Notes: a model not told the origin generated them from the letters alone. A stretch of DNA of 64,000 nt from Sabethes cyaneus (GCF_943734655.1 NC_071354.1:38155347-38219346); one strand, 5' to 3'; numbered from the stretch's first letter, positions 25,041-36,058 are shown. Translations and numbers: made by a program.

Positions 25041-25130
25041 TATCGTACATCTGGCGAAAAACAATAGACTACGGTGGGCTGGACTGGTCGACGGAAACGG
25101 TGTACTTCACCAACATCCTGTTATAAAGCT

Positions 25131-25934
25131 GTAAGCTGATGATGCTTATTTCAATGTTAAGTTATTGAATATAATTTATCTGGGTAATTGGCTTTTCACG
25201 AAGTTTGTTGTAAGAATTGTTAAGCCCATACATTTCTTTCGAGCTTCTAAAGAAGGAATCTTGCTAATCTATTTTAGCCAATGTTTTTCTATAAAATGGT
25301 TCATATAAAGCCATATGAATTGAGCTATTCCATCAGAGGTTCGCAGAAAACAAAAAAAAAGGTGGAAGAGCACTATACTAAAGGCATGTTTTGTACAGGA
25401 ACTAGATGAAAGAAGCAATGATTTGAGCTTAATAAACTGCAAAGAACTTTGCACGACTATTTTTCCTACTCTGAAAGTGGAATTACTTAGGGGGAACTCC
25501 TGTATGCTCGGGCATATTAAGTTTTTCAGATAAAGCTCAATAAATAGCGGCTTTATTACATCCCTTTGCCCTTTAATGTGGAGACAAACAATAAATTAGA
25601 GGCAAAAATATACAAAGTAACAAAATTTGAAAGTAGATAGTATTTTGTGTACAAATTTGCTCAAATCGAAAACTGTCCCCTATGCTCGGACATGATAAAC
25701 TGATCTATTAAAACCTGCATCAATGGAAGAAAAAGATCATAAAACACTTTAAAAGTTGGATAAAGTTCTATTCACATAAACACTGACTTGTTCATGCTGG
25801 GGAACACTGGGGCATGTGCCCCACCTTCTATAACAAATTTAATGTATAACTAAATAACTTTTCAATATACAACCGGGAAGTATGGAGTTGTCAATTCAAT
25901 AGCCCGGTAATAAAATTAATTGCGTTAAAATAGA
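25131..25934. other. Intergenic DNA with half of a possible phrase element
   Basis: No gene recognised. TAGGGGGAACTCCTGTATGC at about 25488 and a second CCCTATGCTCGGACATG at about 25678 look like one end of another phrase element; the matching right end was not found. Confidence 0.4.
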
Positions 25935-26181
25935 TTCTGCTTCAAGTTCAACTTCAACTTTAATTTCGAGTCCAATTTAAGTCAATTTTCAAGTACGATT
26001 TGAGTTCAAATACAAATCAATTTAATGTTCAGTCACAAATTTCATTTTAAAGGCAATTTCTAGTCTAATAAATTTTTATTTCACCACCGATGTCAAGTCC
26101 AATTTCAACCGCGTTTTCAAGTCCCCTGAAGGTCCAATTGTATGTCCAATTGCAAGCCCAATTCTAAATTAATGTTTAATT
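25935..26181. repeat. Degenerate AAGTCCAATTT tandem array, part 1
   Basis: Roughly 12-18 bp units around AAGTCCAATTTC, many diverged. The array is split by the piggyBac-like MITE and continues at 26836-27300; a related patch lies at 30690-30800. Confidence 0.75.
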
Positions 26182-26185
26182 TTAA

Positions 26186-26831
26186 CCCTCTAACAGGCAA
26201 CATCGTAAAAAGGATGCAATCAAGCAAATGACTGCTTTATCATCACTCAAAACAAGCTCGAGTGTTGATTTTCATGGAAAAATATACATCTGGAGGACCG
26301 CCAGGTATGAAATAGTCCAATTTCTCTTTTCCGTTTTTCATGCCTAACGCTCTACCCAAATTATTTTTCAGTTCAAATATAGCACTAGATTGAAATAAAG
26401 CATGTAAATTACTCATAGAAAAAATTTGAGGTTGAACATTTTGTTCTAGATGTCCTTTTTCTTCTAAAGTAAAAAAGGGAATATTCGCACCATAATTTTT
26501 TTCGGAAGTTTTCAGAATTCTTGTTTTTGAAAGATGATAACGTTTGAACGCATGGTCAGAATGTTGTGATATTAATATCAAGATGTCAGGAAATCTGTTC
26601 TGAACATATTTTTTACATGGTTAATTCAAGATATATTTCATATGTGGCTCTGGAGCTCCAAAAGGGAAGGCCGTCTACACACGGTCTTACCCGTTAGAGC
26701 AGCGGTTTCCAACCTTTTTCGGTTCGCGTACCCCCTGACGGATTTCCCTATACTATTCTGCAGCGAACTAAAGTTTTGGCGAACCCCTGGGGGTTCGCGA
26801 ACCCCCATTTGGGAACCGCTGCGTTAGAGGG
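26186..26831. mobile_element. piggyBac-like MITE with TTAA duplication
   Basis: The left end CCCTCTAACAGG and the right end (reverse complement CCCTCTAACGGG) are flanked by TTAA on both sides (26182-26185, 26832-26835), the exact target of piggyBac elements, and CCCT ends fit the family. The element contains a hAT MITE at 26700-26821. A 112-codon minus frame (26581-26243) matches nothing I recognise. Confidence 0.85.
26700..26821. mobile_element. hAT MITE inside the piggyBac terminal repeat
   Basis: Ends CAGCGGTTTCCAACC and, from the right, CAGCGGTTCCCAAATG. The 8 bp CGTTAGAG is duplicated at 26692-26699 and 26822-26829. The insertion point is within the terminal inverted repeat of the surrounding piggyBac-like element. 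CAG..GGTT ends are typical of hAT elements. 122 bp, non-coding. Confidence 0.9.
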
Positions 26832-26835
26832 TTAA

Positions 26836-27300
26836 AGCCCAAATTTAAGTACAATTTTATGACCAATAATTCATTTTAAGTTTTATTCCGCGCCTAATTT
26901 AATTTCATCTTGGATTCCAAGTTCAATTTAACTCTTATTTTAAGTCCAATGTAATGTCCGATTGTATGTCCAATTTCATGTCTAATTTAAATCCAATTTC
27001 AAATCCGATTTGAAGTTCAATACCAAGATTAATTTGAAGTGCAATTTCAAGCTCAATTTTAAGTACAATTTGAAGTTCAATTGTAGTATAATTTCAAGCC
27101 CAATTTAATGTTCCACTTTATAAGCAATCCCAAGTCGAATTTAATTGCAATTTCAGCTCCGATTTAAAGTCTAATTTGAAATCCAATTTTTATATTCGAT
27201 GTCCAGCCCAAATACAAGTCAAATTTAACTCTGAAGTTCAATTGCAAGCCCATTTTGAGCTTAACATTTAGTCTAATCTAATTCCAATTTAAGTTTGATT
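26836..27300. repeat. Degenerate AAGTCCAATTT tandem array, part 2
   Basis: Continuation of the array at 25935-26181 after the piggyBac-like insertion. Units vary between AAGTCCAATTT, AAGTTCAATTT and AAGCCCAATTT. Confidence 0.75.
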
Positions 27301-27914
27301 CAAAGTCAAAAATGTGGCAAAATGGTAACGGTACGGTACGTGTTTTTTAATGCATATGTCTCCTTTATAAGTAAATTTTCTGTGCCTGGTAATTCTCCTA
27401 ATTTCCTGATTTGTACGCCGCACAACAATTCGATTGAACGTGTGCAATATTAGGCAAAGGACGTTAATCAAATGGGCGACAGTCGGGTCTGTATGTTGTT
27501 GAAGAAAAAATAAAATTGCGTAACCCAAGTAACCAAAAGTTCCGATAAAAGGGGATTTTTTGGCTTAATCAGCCAATGAAATGATCATGAATAGAACTCT
27601 ATTCAACTTCATTTTTAAATAATTAACCGTACTTTCAAGTTCGTATTTGATGATTAAACTTCGAAGGGAATACAAAGTAACTTCTAACAGAACTAGAAAG
27701 TTCGCAAAAAGTATACTTAAGTCGCTATATAGAACACTGTTCAGCCCAAAAAGAAACTCCAATAATTTTAGAAATAAAAAAAGATTGGGGGAATATTTTC
27801 CCATTTCTTCCTGTTTTGCAGATTCATGACATTTCTCATTAACTAAGGCATTTAATTTCGGTTAATAACCGACTGTTTTTTTTTAATATTAATTTATTGT
27901 AACTTACCACACAC

Positions 27915-27992
27915 CACCAACCAAAATCTCGGGGATTTGAACTCGAGTACTTCTTTTCGGTGACTTAGACGCATACCACTGCTCCATTGCTG
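27915..27992 (-). mobile_element. tRNA-like SINE fragment, minus strand
   Basis: On the minus strand, GGAGCAGTGGTATGCG resembles a Pol III A box and GAGTTCAAATCCC a B box, about 45 bp apart as in tRNAs. It is not a functional tRNA, because no paired acceptor stem is seen. Confidence 0.5.
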
Positions 27993-28104
27993 GAATATGC
28001 GATATGCGTCGGTTTTACTCGATGTGCTAATTTCTCTTTATCACAGCCCCGAAACGAACTTACACTTAATAACAACTCATCGGCAAAATTCATGTCACTA
28101 GCGG

Positions 28105-28180
28105 CGTCAGAGATGGTGCACTGCATTAGGATAGGCTTGCAACGCGGAACGCTCGGGTTCAAATCCAGCAGCGGTCGGTG
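28105..28180 (+). mobile_element. tRNA-like SINE fragment, plus strand
   Basis: GATGGTGCACTGCATTAGGA followed by GGGTTCAAATCCAGC gives A-box-like and B-box-like strings in tRNA spacing on the plus strand, facing the minus-strand copy at 27915-27992. Confidence 0.5.
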
Positions 28181-28689
28181 TTAGTTAGGCTTTTTTTTAT
28201 ATGGTCTATCTTAATCGCATGACCGACGCAACCGACTTTACAAAAGTTAGGAGGAGGCGGAGGAAGAAAATAGAAAAGTATAAAAATAGAACTAAAAGTG
28301 CTGTTTTATAAACTTTTGCCAAAGTTTCTTCAGAAGCTGCTTAGTGCTCTATGCAGCGAACTTAAGGCAACTTTGAGTTCGGTTAATTACGAGTAAAGCT
28401 GCTTAGCAAGCTATAGATCCATATACATAAAGCTTGTTAACCTTCCTTAGACACCATTATCCGAACTCTAAGTTACTTTCAAGCTGTGTGTTGAACTTTC
28501 AAGCTGCATGTTGGACTTTCAAGTTGCTATAGATATTACCGGTACTTTAATGAGAATGAAGTTCGGTTTACAAATGTAGTGTCTGGTTGTTCAGCTAGAA
28601 AGTTCTGCGGAACTAAATTTGAACCAAATATGAACTTTCAAGTTTGTTTCTTAAGTGAAATTCGAACTTTTGGTTGCTTGGGAAGATAT

Positions 28690-29820
28690 GCGATGTTTTA
28701 GCCTATGAAATCATATCAAATGTTTTATTGAAAGGTCATTCCTTTTACACTTTACAGGGTAAATTTTGATACCAATAGCGTAATATTTTTACCCGCAAGA
28801 TAAGAAAAATTGAAAAGGCCTATGTTAGGAGTACCATAATTGGCGAATTATCATAATTAATGCTTTCTAGTAAAACTCTAGGAGTGCCGGTCTCATCCCT
28901 AGTGTCTGTCTTACCCGCTCTATCTCTACTGATAGTAATATCGAAAAACAAAAACGCCCCAGGCGTAACTCAATTTTGTAAAAGCTTAAGTCGATTTTTA
29001 CGCCTGAAAGTCCTAGCTGTGACAACCAGATAGCCATATCGATACGTCGGGGTACGTTTAGCACTGTTGTTATCAGTGTGTACGTGTAGTGTATTCTTTT
29101 GTACAACGATCGGGGTACCTCTTGATGGATTTCCACTTTACTTAAACAAAAGTAATTTTCTTATTGCAAAAATATCGTCCGACTAGATCGAGAACTACGG
29201 AGATCCGGGCTGAAACATTGGGATTATTTTACATTTAATTTTCATAGATAAAGCAATGTGTGTAATGCGGGAAACATGAGCTTATAATTATTATGACTAA
29301 AGGGGACGGGAGGGTATTTCCAGCCCATTAAGCGGTAGCCTGAACAATATTCAGGAATTACGTTGAAACTATAGGTATTTATTCGAGACAAGATTTTTAT
29401 ACTTGTTGACAGAATAATATTTACTGAATATCGGCATGTATTTTGGTCTTAATAAAACGCTACTGAATTTGAGTTACAGTCGCGAGAAATGATGACGTCG
29501 CTGCTGCTAAATTGGGCTCATTTTCTATATTGGTGTCTGTGTTTTTTAAATCCGACTGGCCGAAATAGCCAGCACAGGGATTAAATGCTTTTCAAAAACA
29601 CATCAAAAGAGAAACCGATGGATAACGTGTCGGTATTGCCTAGATACCGACTCATTGAACATAACTAGTTTTGCAGTGACAACAGCTTGCTGCAAGTGCT
29701 AGTGAATGATAATTGATTTATATTTTCATATCAGAAGGGAATTTTTGTGTTCTTCCGTGATAAAAAGAGGTAGAATTGTTCTGTGATACCATATTCACAG
29801 CTGTTTAGTTTCTAGTAAAC
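28690..29820. other. Intergenic DNA, unassigned
   Basis: No gene, inverted repeat or known repeat seen. An 89-codon minus frame (29136-28867) has no motif. Confidence 0.4.
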
Positions 29821-30355
29821 GTTCTACAAAAGTTAGACGAGATTTTTTCAATTAAATATGAAATTTAACTCCAAAAATGAATTTTTTCTCACTTTAGGGG
29901 TCCTTAAAGTCATCTTAAAAATGACCCACATTCCTGAGCTCAACATCACTTGTTTTATATTCAATCCTAAGACTTTGGTCAAAATTTCAGCCAATCGGTC
30001 AACATTTGCAAATTTGAGACCATTTTTAAGAGTTGTAGAATTTGTTCCTTCTCATATATCACACGCCTAATCTTACAATTGAGCATTTTGTACACGAGGT
30101 AAGATTAGGCGGGTGATATATGAGAAGCAACAAATTCTACAACTCTTAAAAATGGTCTCAAATTTGCAAATGTTGACCGATTTGGCTGAAATTTTGACCA
30201 AAGTCTTAGGATTGAATATAAAACAAGTGATGTTGAGCTCAGGATTGTGGGTCATTTTTAGGGTCACTTTAAGGATCCCTAAAGTGAGAAAAATTTCATT
30301 TTTGTAGTTAAATTTCATATTTAATTGAAAAAATCTAGTCTAACTTTTGTAGAAC
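29821..30355. repeat. 535 bp fold-back with ~250 bp arms
   Basis: The left arm 29821-30076 and the right arm 30099-30355 are reverse complements with roughly 5-10 percent mismatch, separated by a 22 bp spacer (30077-30098). The arms carry matching open frames (70 codons on +, 81 on -) only because they are the same sequence. A transcript across it would form long double-stranded RNA. It may be a fold-back MITE or an inverted duplication. Confidence 0.9.
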
Positions 30356-30359
30356 CATA

Positions 30360-30800
30360 GTGAATGTGTATATATTCTGAAAGCTTGTCCTCTAAGCTTT
30401 CCAAGAATGTATAAAACACTTAAAATTGCTTGAAATTTTTTTGAGTTATTCATGATAGTATGTGTACACCTAGCCAAAAAACATTTTTTTGCCATAACTT
30501 GAAATTTTGGGGGTGTTAGGAAGATTTCAAATGTGTTCTTATGATGTACTAGGTATGACTAACAACGTACACTAGGTCATTTGAGAAGTATTTTTTCCGT
30601 GGAACACCGTGTAATTTTCACAATACCCAAGAAAAAATGACAGCGAAAAATGGGGCTGCCGACCACAGGCGTTGGTTACTGCGATCTTCACTTGGATTTG
30701 CATTTGAACTTAAAATTGTATCGGAAATCGGACCTAAAATTGAACTTCGAATTTGTAGAGGTACTTAAAATTACATTTAAAATTGGACTACATTACATTT
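30360..30800. other. Unassigned DNA ending in AAGTCCAAT-like repeats
   Basis: No gene recognised. 30690-30800 contains degenerate repeats such as CTTAAAATTG and CCTAAAATTGAACTTCG, related to the array at 25935-27300. Confidence 0.4.
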
Positions 30801-30909
30801 AAAATTGTTATTGGTTTATTAGGACTTTTTAAACGCAAGACGTCTAATCCTTTTGTGTTCATTAGCATCTGATAGAAATTAGAGATCGCTATTGTCTTTT
30901 TATGTGGTA

Positions 30910-32506
30910 AGGTACCCCGGGGCAAGTTGGACCTAAAAATGCATAGTTTGGGTTTATGTCACTGCACTGTGTTATCTATACCTATGATTATTTCAAAATT
31001 CTTTCAGCGCAGAAACTCTTCAGTGGTATCACTTCGAAGGATTAATTAAGAAAAAAGCCTATCAATTTACATGAAATAAATCTGGAGGTGAATTTTCAAA
31101 ATTATGGCGATAGGTCTCACTTGCCCCGGTAAATGGGGCAAGTGGGACCCATATTCAAATTTGATTGTGTAAGTTAATATACAGAAATGTTAAAGCATTG
31201 CAAGAAGCAATTAAAAACAATATTTGTACGAATGGTTCATTCAAAAATAGTGTAACAAAATCAGATCACAACGGGTGACTTTATAATTTATGTAAAACAC
31301 AGATCATGAGCAATTACGCTGTAAAGCATTATTGTATTGAAATGTAGTTGAATATGTTGTTGTATCCAATTCTTGCGAGACGTAATTTAAGATTAACCAT
31401 TGTTTTATAGCTCGAAAATACGATTATGATCTGTTTATTCTACCATGCCCAATCCGGTAGAGCTACTCATAAGAGATAGTTACGCTATAATAACCACAAC
31501 ACTTTATTGTTTCAATTCCAGTTGCAGATTTGCTTAATTATATCAAATTTGCCTTTCCAAGTTCAATTAACATCGTTTAGGTGTAACCAAAATGTGACGA
31601 AACTGTTTGTTCCGTCATAAGCTGTGCTAATGGGCTTCTTTTTTGGGGCCCCTTGGTTTAGTCCTTTTCGGTTTTATTTTAAAGCTTTACTGATATAAAT
31701 GTTATGTAATTGAACTGAAAATGTTCAGTGTACTACTAAAAAATGTATTAAGACAGGAAGTTTTGTGCTGAAACATTTTATTTTTAATAAGTCCCACTTG
31801 TCCCGGGTGTTTTCAAGTGCCGATCTTCCCAGGTAACCAATAAGCATTAAAATAAGCAGTAAATCAGTTGTTTATTAGCATCGCTGGCGTTTTATACTGC
31901 AGGTTGTTGTTTATCAGCTTTTTGACTGCATAACTGTTGTAAATTGGCATCCAAAATTCTATTTAAATTCTTCTTGTTGGTAACTAGTTGCAAATAAGCA
32001 TTGTCAGCACTATAAGAGGGCTAGCCGTAAAGTAGCCGCATATTTTGCCAAAATAGCATTTAAGTAGCATTTAAGGCAACTTAAATGCTCATTGGCTTGC
32101 TTTTAAATTGCATTGGAAATGCTTATTGGTTACCTGGGTTATTCAGTCCCAATTTTTTTAATACCGTTTGTCAAATTAAACAACTAGTTTTCAGGTGCAA
32201 TTTGTTAATACACTCATAATGTTTACCCACTATCAGAAAAACATATACTTTTACGTAAAGTCTGTGGCCAAAATATCATTTATAGAAATGTGCGTCAAAT
32301 TTATAACACAAAATGAAAATAACGCTCAAATTTAAAGTCCAATTTTGGTGTTTGGAATGCCTGTTATAAATAATCTATGCTTTTAATACATGCGTTTGAG
32401 TTGTATCTTTCATTTCTAGAAAGGTTCGGTTGGAGAAAATGAGGTTGCAGAGAGTTATGAGCTCCGTTCCCACTTGCCCCGTATTCTCACTTGCCCCGGG
32501 GTACCT
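30910..32506. mobile_element. TA-flanked phrase element (ACCCCGGGGCAAGTGGGAC)
   Basis: The ends are AGGTACCCCGGGGCAAGT on the left and the same on the right strand. TA flanks both (30908-30909, 32507-32508). The phrase GGGGCAAGTGGGAC recurs internally (about 31112-31152, 31791-31810, 32466-32500). Non-coding; a 311 bp MITE is nested at 31828-32138. Confidence 0.82.
31828..32138. mobile_element. MITE with CCCAGGTAACCAATAAGCATT-type ends
   Basis: CCCAGGTAACCAATAAGCAT at the left and its reverse complement at the right. Internal words AGCATTTAAG and AAATAAGCA repeat. It sits inside the phrase element 30910-32506 and was therefore inserted later. The target duplication is not clear. Confidence 0.75.
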
Positions 32507-32509
32507 TAT

Positions 32510-32970
32510 ACGCCTTAGATATGATCTGGCTTAGATTCCTGCCAACGCTGATAAGATTATTAGATAGGCGACAAAAGCACATAAAATTTTGACAGATAAA
32601 ATTCTTGAGATGGATCAGTTTGTCGGATCTACAATATTTCCAGAATATTGGTAGGTTGTTTACGTTGTATGAATTTGTAGTAGATTATCTTGGAATACTC
32701 TACGTCAAAACATAAACAGTTACTACGTCGCCATAATCTATACAAATAAAATCAATTATAACGCTAAAAATAACAGTGAATACAAGAAAGCTGTGACATA
32801 GTAAACTTTTTCTGCCAAACAAAGAGGGACGTATGTGCATTATCGATAAATTAGGTTTCTGTATATTGACCGGTCATAAACAAGCTCCTGATAAGTTGTG
32901 ATCAAATGGGTATATTTGTAGCAATGTACTTACAAGATCTCTTCAAAATGCATTGATAATATAATCATTC
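32510..32970. promoter_or_regulatory. Upstream region of protease gene 3
   Basis: No gene. TGATAAG (32889-32895) and TGATAAT (32954-32960) are candidate GATA-factor sites, the latter 14 bp before the TATA box. Functional role is inferred only. Confidence 0.4.
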
Positions 32971-32973
32971 TCC

Positions 32974-32980
32974 TATAAAA
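32974..32980 (+). promoter_or_regulatory. TATA box of protease gene 3
   Basis: TATAAAA 53 bp before the ATG at 33033, the same spacing as gene 2. Confidence 0.78.
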
Positions 32981-33032
32981 ACTTCGCCAGAAAACTCTGT
33001 CTTGCATTTCGACCCTGCAGTCTGGTAGAAAC

Positions 33033-33871
33033 ATGTTTAGACTCGCTCTATTGTTTGTGATTGGTAGTGCCGTAGCAGTTTTCGGTAATAGTAAGTACAG
33101 TTGAACTAGACGTATTATTTTGGATGGATTTTGGAGTCAAGATTTATTCATTTTCCAGCTCTCCCAGCTGAGTTCCTCGAGTGGGAAGGTAGAATCGTAG
33201 GCGGACAAAATGCTGCATCCGGTCAGTTCCCGTACCAGGTTTCACTGCGTTCATCTGCTAATTCGCATTTTTGCGGTGCATCTATAATCAACAACCGCTG
33301 GGTTCTCTCGGCCGCTCATTGCACCGTGGGACGTACGTTGGCCAATACTCGAGTGGTGGTTGGAACCCATTTGCTGCTTAGCGGTGGCTTTTCCCATGCT
33401 TCATCCCGAATTGTGAACCATGGATCGTACAATTCCAACACATTAGCCAATGATGTTTCGCTGGTTCAAACGTCAGTGGCAATTGGCTTGAATAATCTTG
33501 CTCAACCTATCGGCTTGGGAGCTAACTTCATCAATACAGCCAGTGGTGCCATAGCCTCCGGATGGGGACGCCTGGGAGCAAATGCCGGAATTCCCAACAA
33601 CTTGCAGTGGCTGAGTACCAGTATCATTACGTTGGCCGATTGCCGTGCCCGTCATTCAGCAGCTAACCGGGGAAGTGTCTTCGACAACACCATCTGTACG
33701 CTGAGCCCATCGGGTCAGGGCATGTGCATGGGAGATTCCGGTGGTCCGCTGGTACATGGCGGCAATCAGCAGGGTATCGTCTCGTGGGGAATTCCATGCG
33801 GTTTGGGCGCCCCTGATGTGTTTGCCCGTGTTTCGTCGCACCGTACTTGGATTTTGAACAATGCTAACTAA
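33033..33871 (+). CDS. Chymotrypsin-fold serine protease, brachyurin-like (gene 3)
   Basis: Secreted endopeptidase of 256 aa and the closest relative of gene 2. Exon 1 is 33033-33090 (58 nt, signal peptide); the 68 bp GT..AG intron is phase 1; exon 2 is 33159-33871. Activation is at R31-IVGG; the triad is His73 (SAAHC), Asp118 (ANDVSLV) and Ser213 (GDSGGP). Gly at 189 and Asp at 226 (APDVF) give the crab collagenase pocket. AATAAA at 33895-33900. GGS at the first sheet is GAS here (CGASI), a mild change. The intron position and both exon lengths (58 and 713 nt) equal those of gene 2, which shows duplication about 17 kb apart. Confidence 0.94.
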
Positions 33872-34019
33872 TTTTTATGGTATTACATTTGGCAAATAAA
33901 AATAATGTTCAATACTTGAAAAGCATGTACTGGATAATTGTACGTTGTCAACCAATATGAGCTGTCGTGAGGGCCTGTGCATTTTACTTAGAAATTTTGA
34001 TGCACGACTGCGTTTTATG

Positions 34020-34165
34020 GGATGGTGGGCATAAAATGGGGATAGCAATAGTGAAGCTTCAAACATAGCTCTAGCCATCCCATGTCCCTATCTAGTGCCT
34101 CCACGTGGCCATACTCGGTAATGCTCGAAAATGAGTAGCTAAGCTAGGGGGTACGATGGCAAGGT
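34020..34165. repeat. Dispersed repeat, copy 2
   Basis: Contains GCCTCCACGTGGCCATAC and AGTAGCTAAGCTAGG, as in the copy at 9640-9845. Confidence 0.6.
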
Positions 34166-34204
34166 AACCAAATCTTTAAAATTTGATTCGTATTTGACTA
34201 AATA

Positions 34205-34625
34205 TAGCTGGATTTCGAATTTGGCAACAAATGCGTATCGCCTATGTTGCCAAAATCGAGACCCTTTTTCGATATGAAAAAATTTAATGTTAATGCTTTA
34301 GAAATTGACTAAATATCATTAATCAACGATTGCAACCCTCTTTTGTTTAAAAAGTCCGCCAAGAGTTGTCCGTCCAGTGCAAATAAGTTATTGACACCTT
34401 GTGGCAAGACGTAGTCCTACGGCAATAAGAATATTATTGTTCGAAGCCACATAACTTTTTTTCATGAACATACTGAGGGCATCATGTTTTCGTCATTTAA
34501 AGCATGTAGGTATGCGGAAACTGGTTGATATTTAAGCATATGTTTGGGAGTAAAATATCTTGTGTTGCCAAAAACGAATACTTTTGTTGCTAAAATCGAG
34601 GCATGCCAAAATCGAAATCCAACTG
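34205..34625. mobile_element. CAGT-type MITE, copy A
   Basis: Same family as 36488-36921 but in the opposite orientation. The right end is GAAATCCAACTG followed by TA; the left end is decayed to TAGCTGGATTTCGAATTTGG. The interior has GGCAACA..AAATCGAGG words and the GACGTAGTCCTACGG string. Confidence 0.75.
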
Positions 34626-34639
34626 TATTTTATTTATAT

Positions 34640-35570
34640 TTTATCTCATGTCTAGTTATATACGTGTCGACTCCCGTGGTAAGAATATACCAAATGAGTT
34701 TGAAAGTCTGAAAGCAATAGTAAAATCCATATGATTCTAGTATTACTTTCTGGCGGGGCTTGATGACAGCCATATGATGCCGGGATACGCTGCAAGTACT
34801 CAGTCAATCTCTCATGGGTCTTTGGATTATCAATAGAGCTAACACCTTCTATAACCCGAAAATAAGATAGTTGCAGAGACGTATGCAGCTAGCTTTTTTT
34901 CATAATATCACTGCCGGACAGTGGGAGATAGATGGGTTACACACACGACTGCGTTTTACGGGATGGTAATCCAAATCTAAAAAATGAAAAATTATTCAGG
35001 ATTTGAATAATTTTTGAACGTACGTTTATATCTGTTTTATTTCTTAACGGATTAGTAAGGTTTTCTGCATCAACCAAAAAGAAATGGGTCCACCTCTTGC
35101 TTGACTTCTGATCAGCTTTGCCCTATTTTGAGTGCCGCTGCCAATTTTCAGGCTTATACCATTTAATTGGAAAACTATGTAATCTACCAATCCATTCTGA
35201 TGGATCCAGTTTATCATTTGTTTCAAAGACAAGAGTGACTTCAATTTCCATATTGCAAAACACATTGTTGAATACCGAATCTCCATTACAACGTTTTCAA
35301 ATTAAGTAAGTCATTTTGTAAACTTAAATCTGATGTCTTAAATCATGGAGGTGTTAACCATTTTTGAAAGCTCATTACCACATAGTACATCAGTAATTTC
35401 GCCAAGCTTTTTAGTAATATGATATGATTTTATTCTTGTTTCAGGACGGCGAATGGAAATTCGGTTCTGCTTGAATAGCTAAAATTACTTAAATCCGGCT
35501 CGAGGACCCGGGTTCTTAACCCCACAAAGGTCTTGAATGACCCAAACTGTTAAAGTAACTTTGATAAGAA
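34640..35570. other. Intergenic DNA, unassigned
   Basis: No gene recognised. The string CGACTGCGTTTTACGGGATGG at about 34946 repeats one at about 34004, suggesting shared transposon debris. Confidence 0.4.
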
Positions 35571-35574
35571 AAAA

Positions 35575-36040
35575 AACATCCTTGTAGCTCTGTAGGAAAT
35601 CTGTCGCAAAGAAGAGAAGGTTTGGAAGATCGGCGTCAAAAAGGCCCAGGCATAGCAGAGGCACTAGCAACGAACTGAGAACGGACTTTGCAGTGTTGGG
35701 TAGAAAGTAAGATCGCATGATAGATTGAAAGACAACCAACGAGAAAATGAGTCTAGAAGATAAAAGACCGTTTCTTCAATTACAGCATAATCTACATGCA
35801 CTACTCGTGCGAAAGTGGAAATGAAGCATTCTACGCAATATTCGCTTTCGCTTCGCTTTTCACGTTATCGAGAAAAAAATATTTGAAATAAGGCAAAAAA
35901 TATGGTGTAAAAAGTACTATGCCCCCTTAACGCCCAGGTCGGAAGGGAGGAGATATATAGACCGTCAATAGGACCCCATGCCATGCACACCGACCAGAAC
36001 AACACCGGCCCACAGTGGTCCGGTTTCGGAAAAGTGCGGA
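35575..36040 (+). mobile_element. LINE endonuclease remnant
   Basis: Short islands match the 16735-17165 remnant (CTGTAGGAAATCTGTCGC, GTGTTGGGTAGAA, CGCCCAGGTCGG, ATAGACCG), in the same order on the plus strand. Heavily decayed. Confidence 0.5.
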
Positions 36041-36058
36041 CATTAGCAATTGAGTAAA

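Larger units (their letters stand above)
19285..25130 (+). mobile_element. LINE copy split by two DNA-element insertions
   Basis: Pieces at 19285-20205, 24609-24649 and 25041-25130 are one degenerate LINE on the plus strand. The first reads as reverse transcriptase (RAAADQIFTIGYILQKCQ, FIDFKVAFDAVDRGQL) and ends at ESGG.WRRR text. The second continues with HELQALLGE and the third with the RLRWAG text. The order matches the intact minus-strand copy at 63987-63574. Foreign DNA occupies 20206-24608 and 24650-25040, each flanked by TA that is single in the uninterrupted copy. An extra local insertion may lie at about 19868-20065. Confidence 0.82.
27524..28682. mobile_element. TIR element with CCCAAGTAACCAAAAGTTC ends
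   Basis: The left end CCCAAGTAACCAAAAGTTC and the right end (reverse complement CCCAAGCAACCAAAAGTTCG) define a 1.16 kb unit. Internal patches repeat words such as AACTTTCAAG and AAGCTGC. It holds two tRNA-like SINE pieces at 27905-28200. The ends resemble those of the 311 bp element at 31828-32138, so both may be one superfamily. No target duplication was recognised. Confidence 0.65.

Noticed and set aside
27915..28180. Genuine tRNA genes
   Set aside because: Box-like strings are present but no acceptor or anticodon stem pairs properly.
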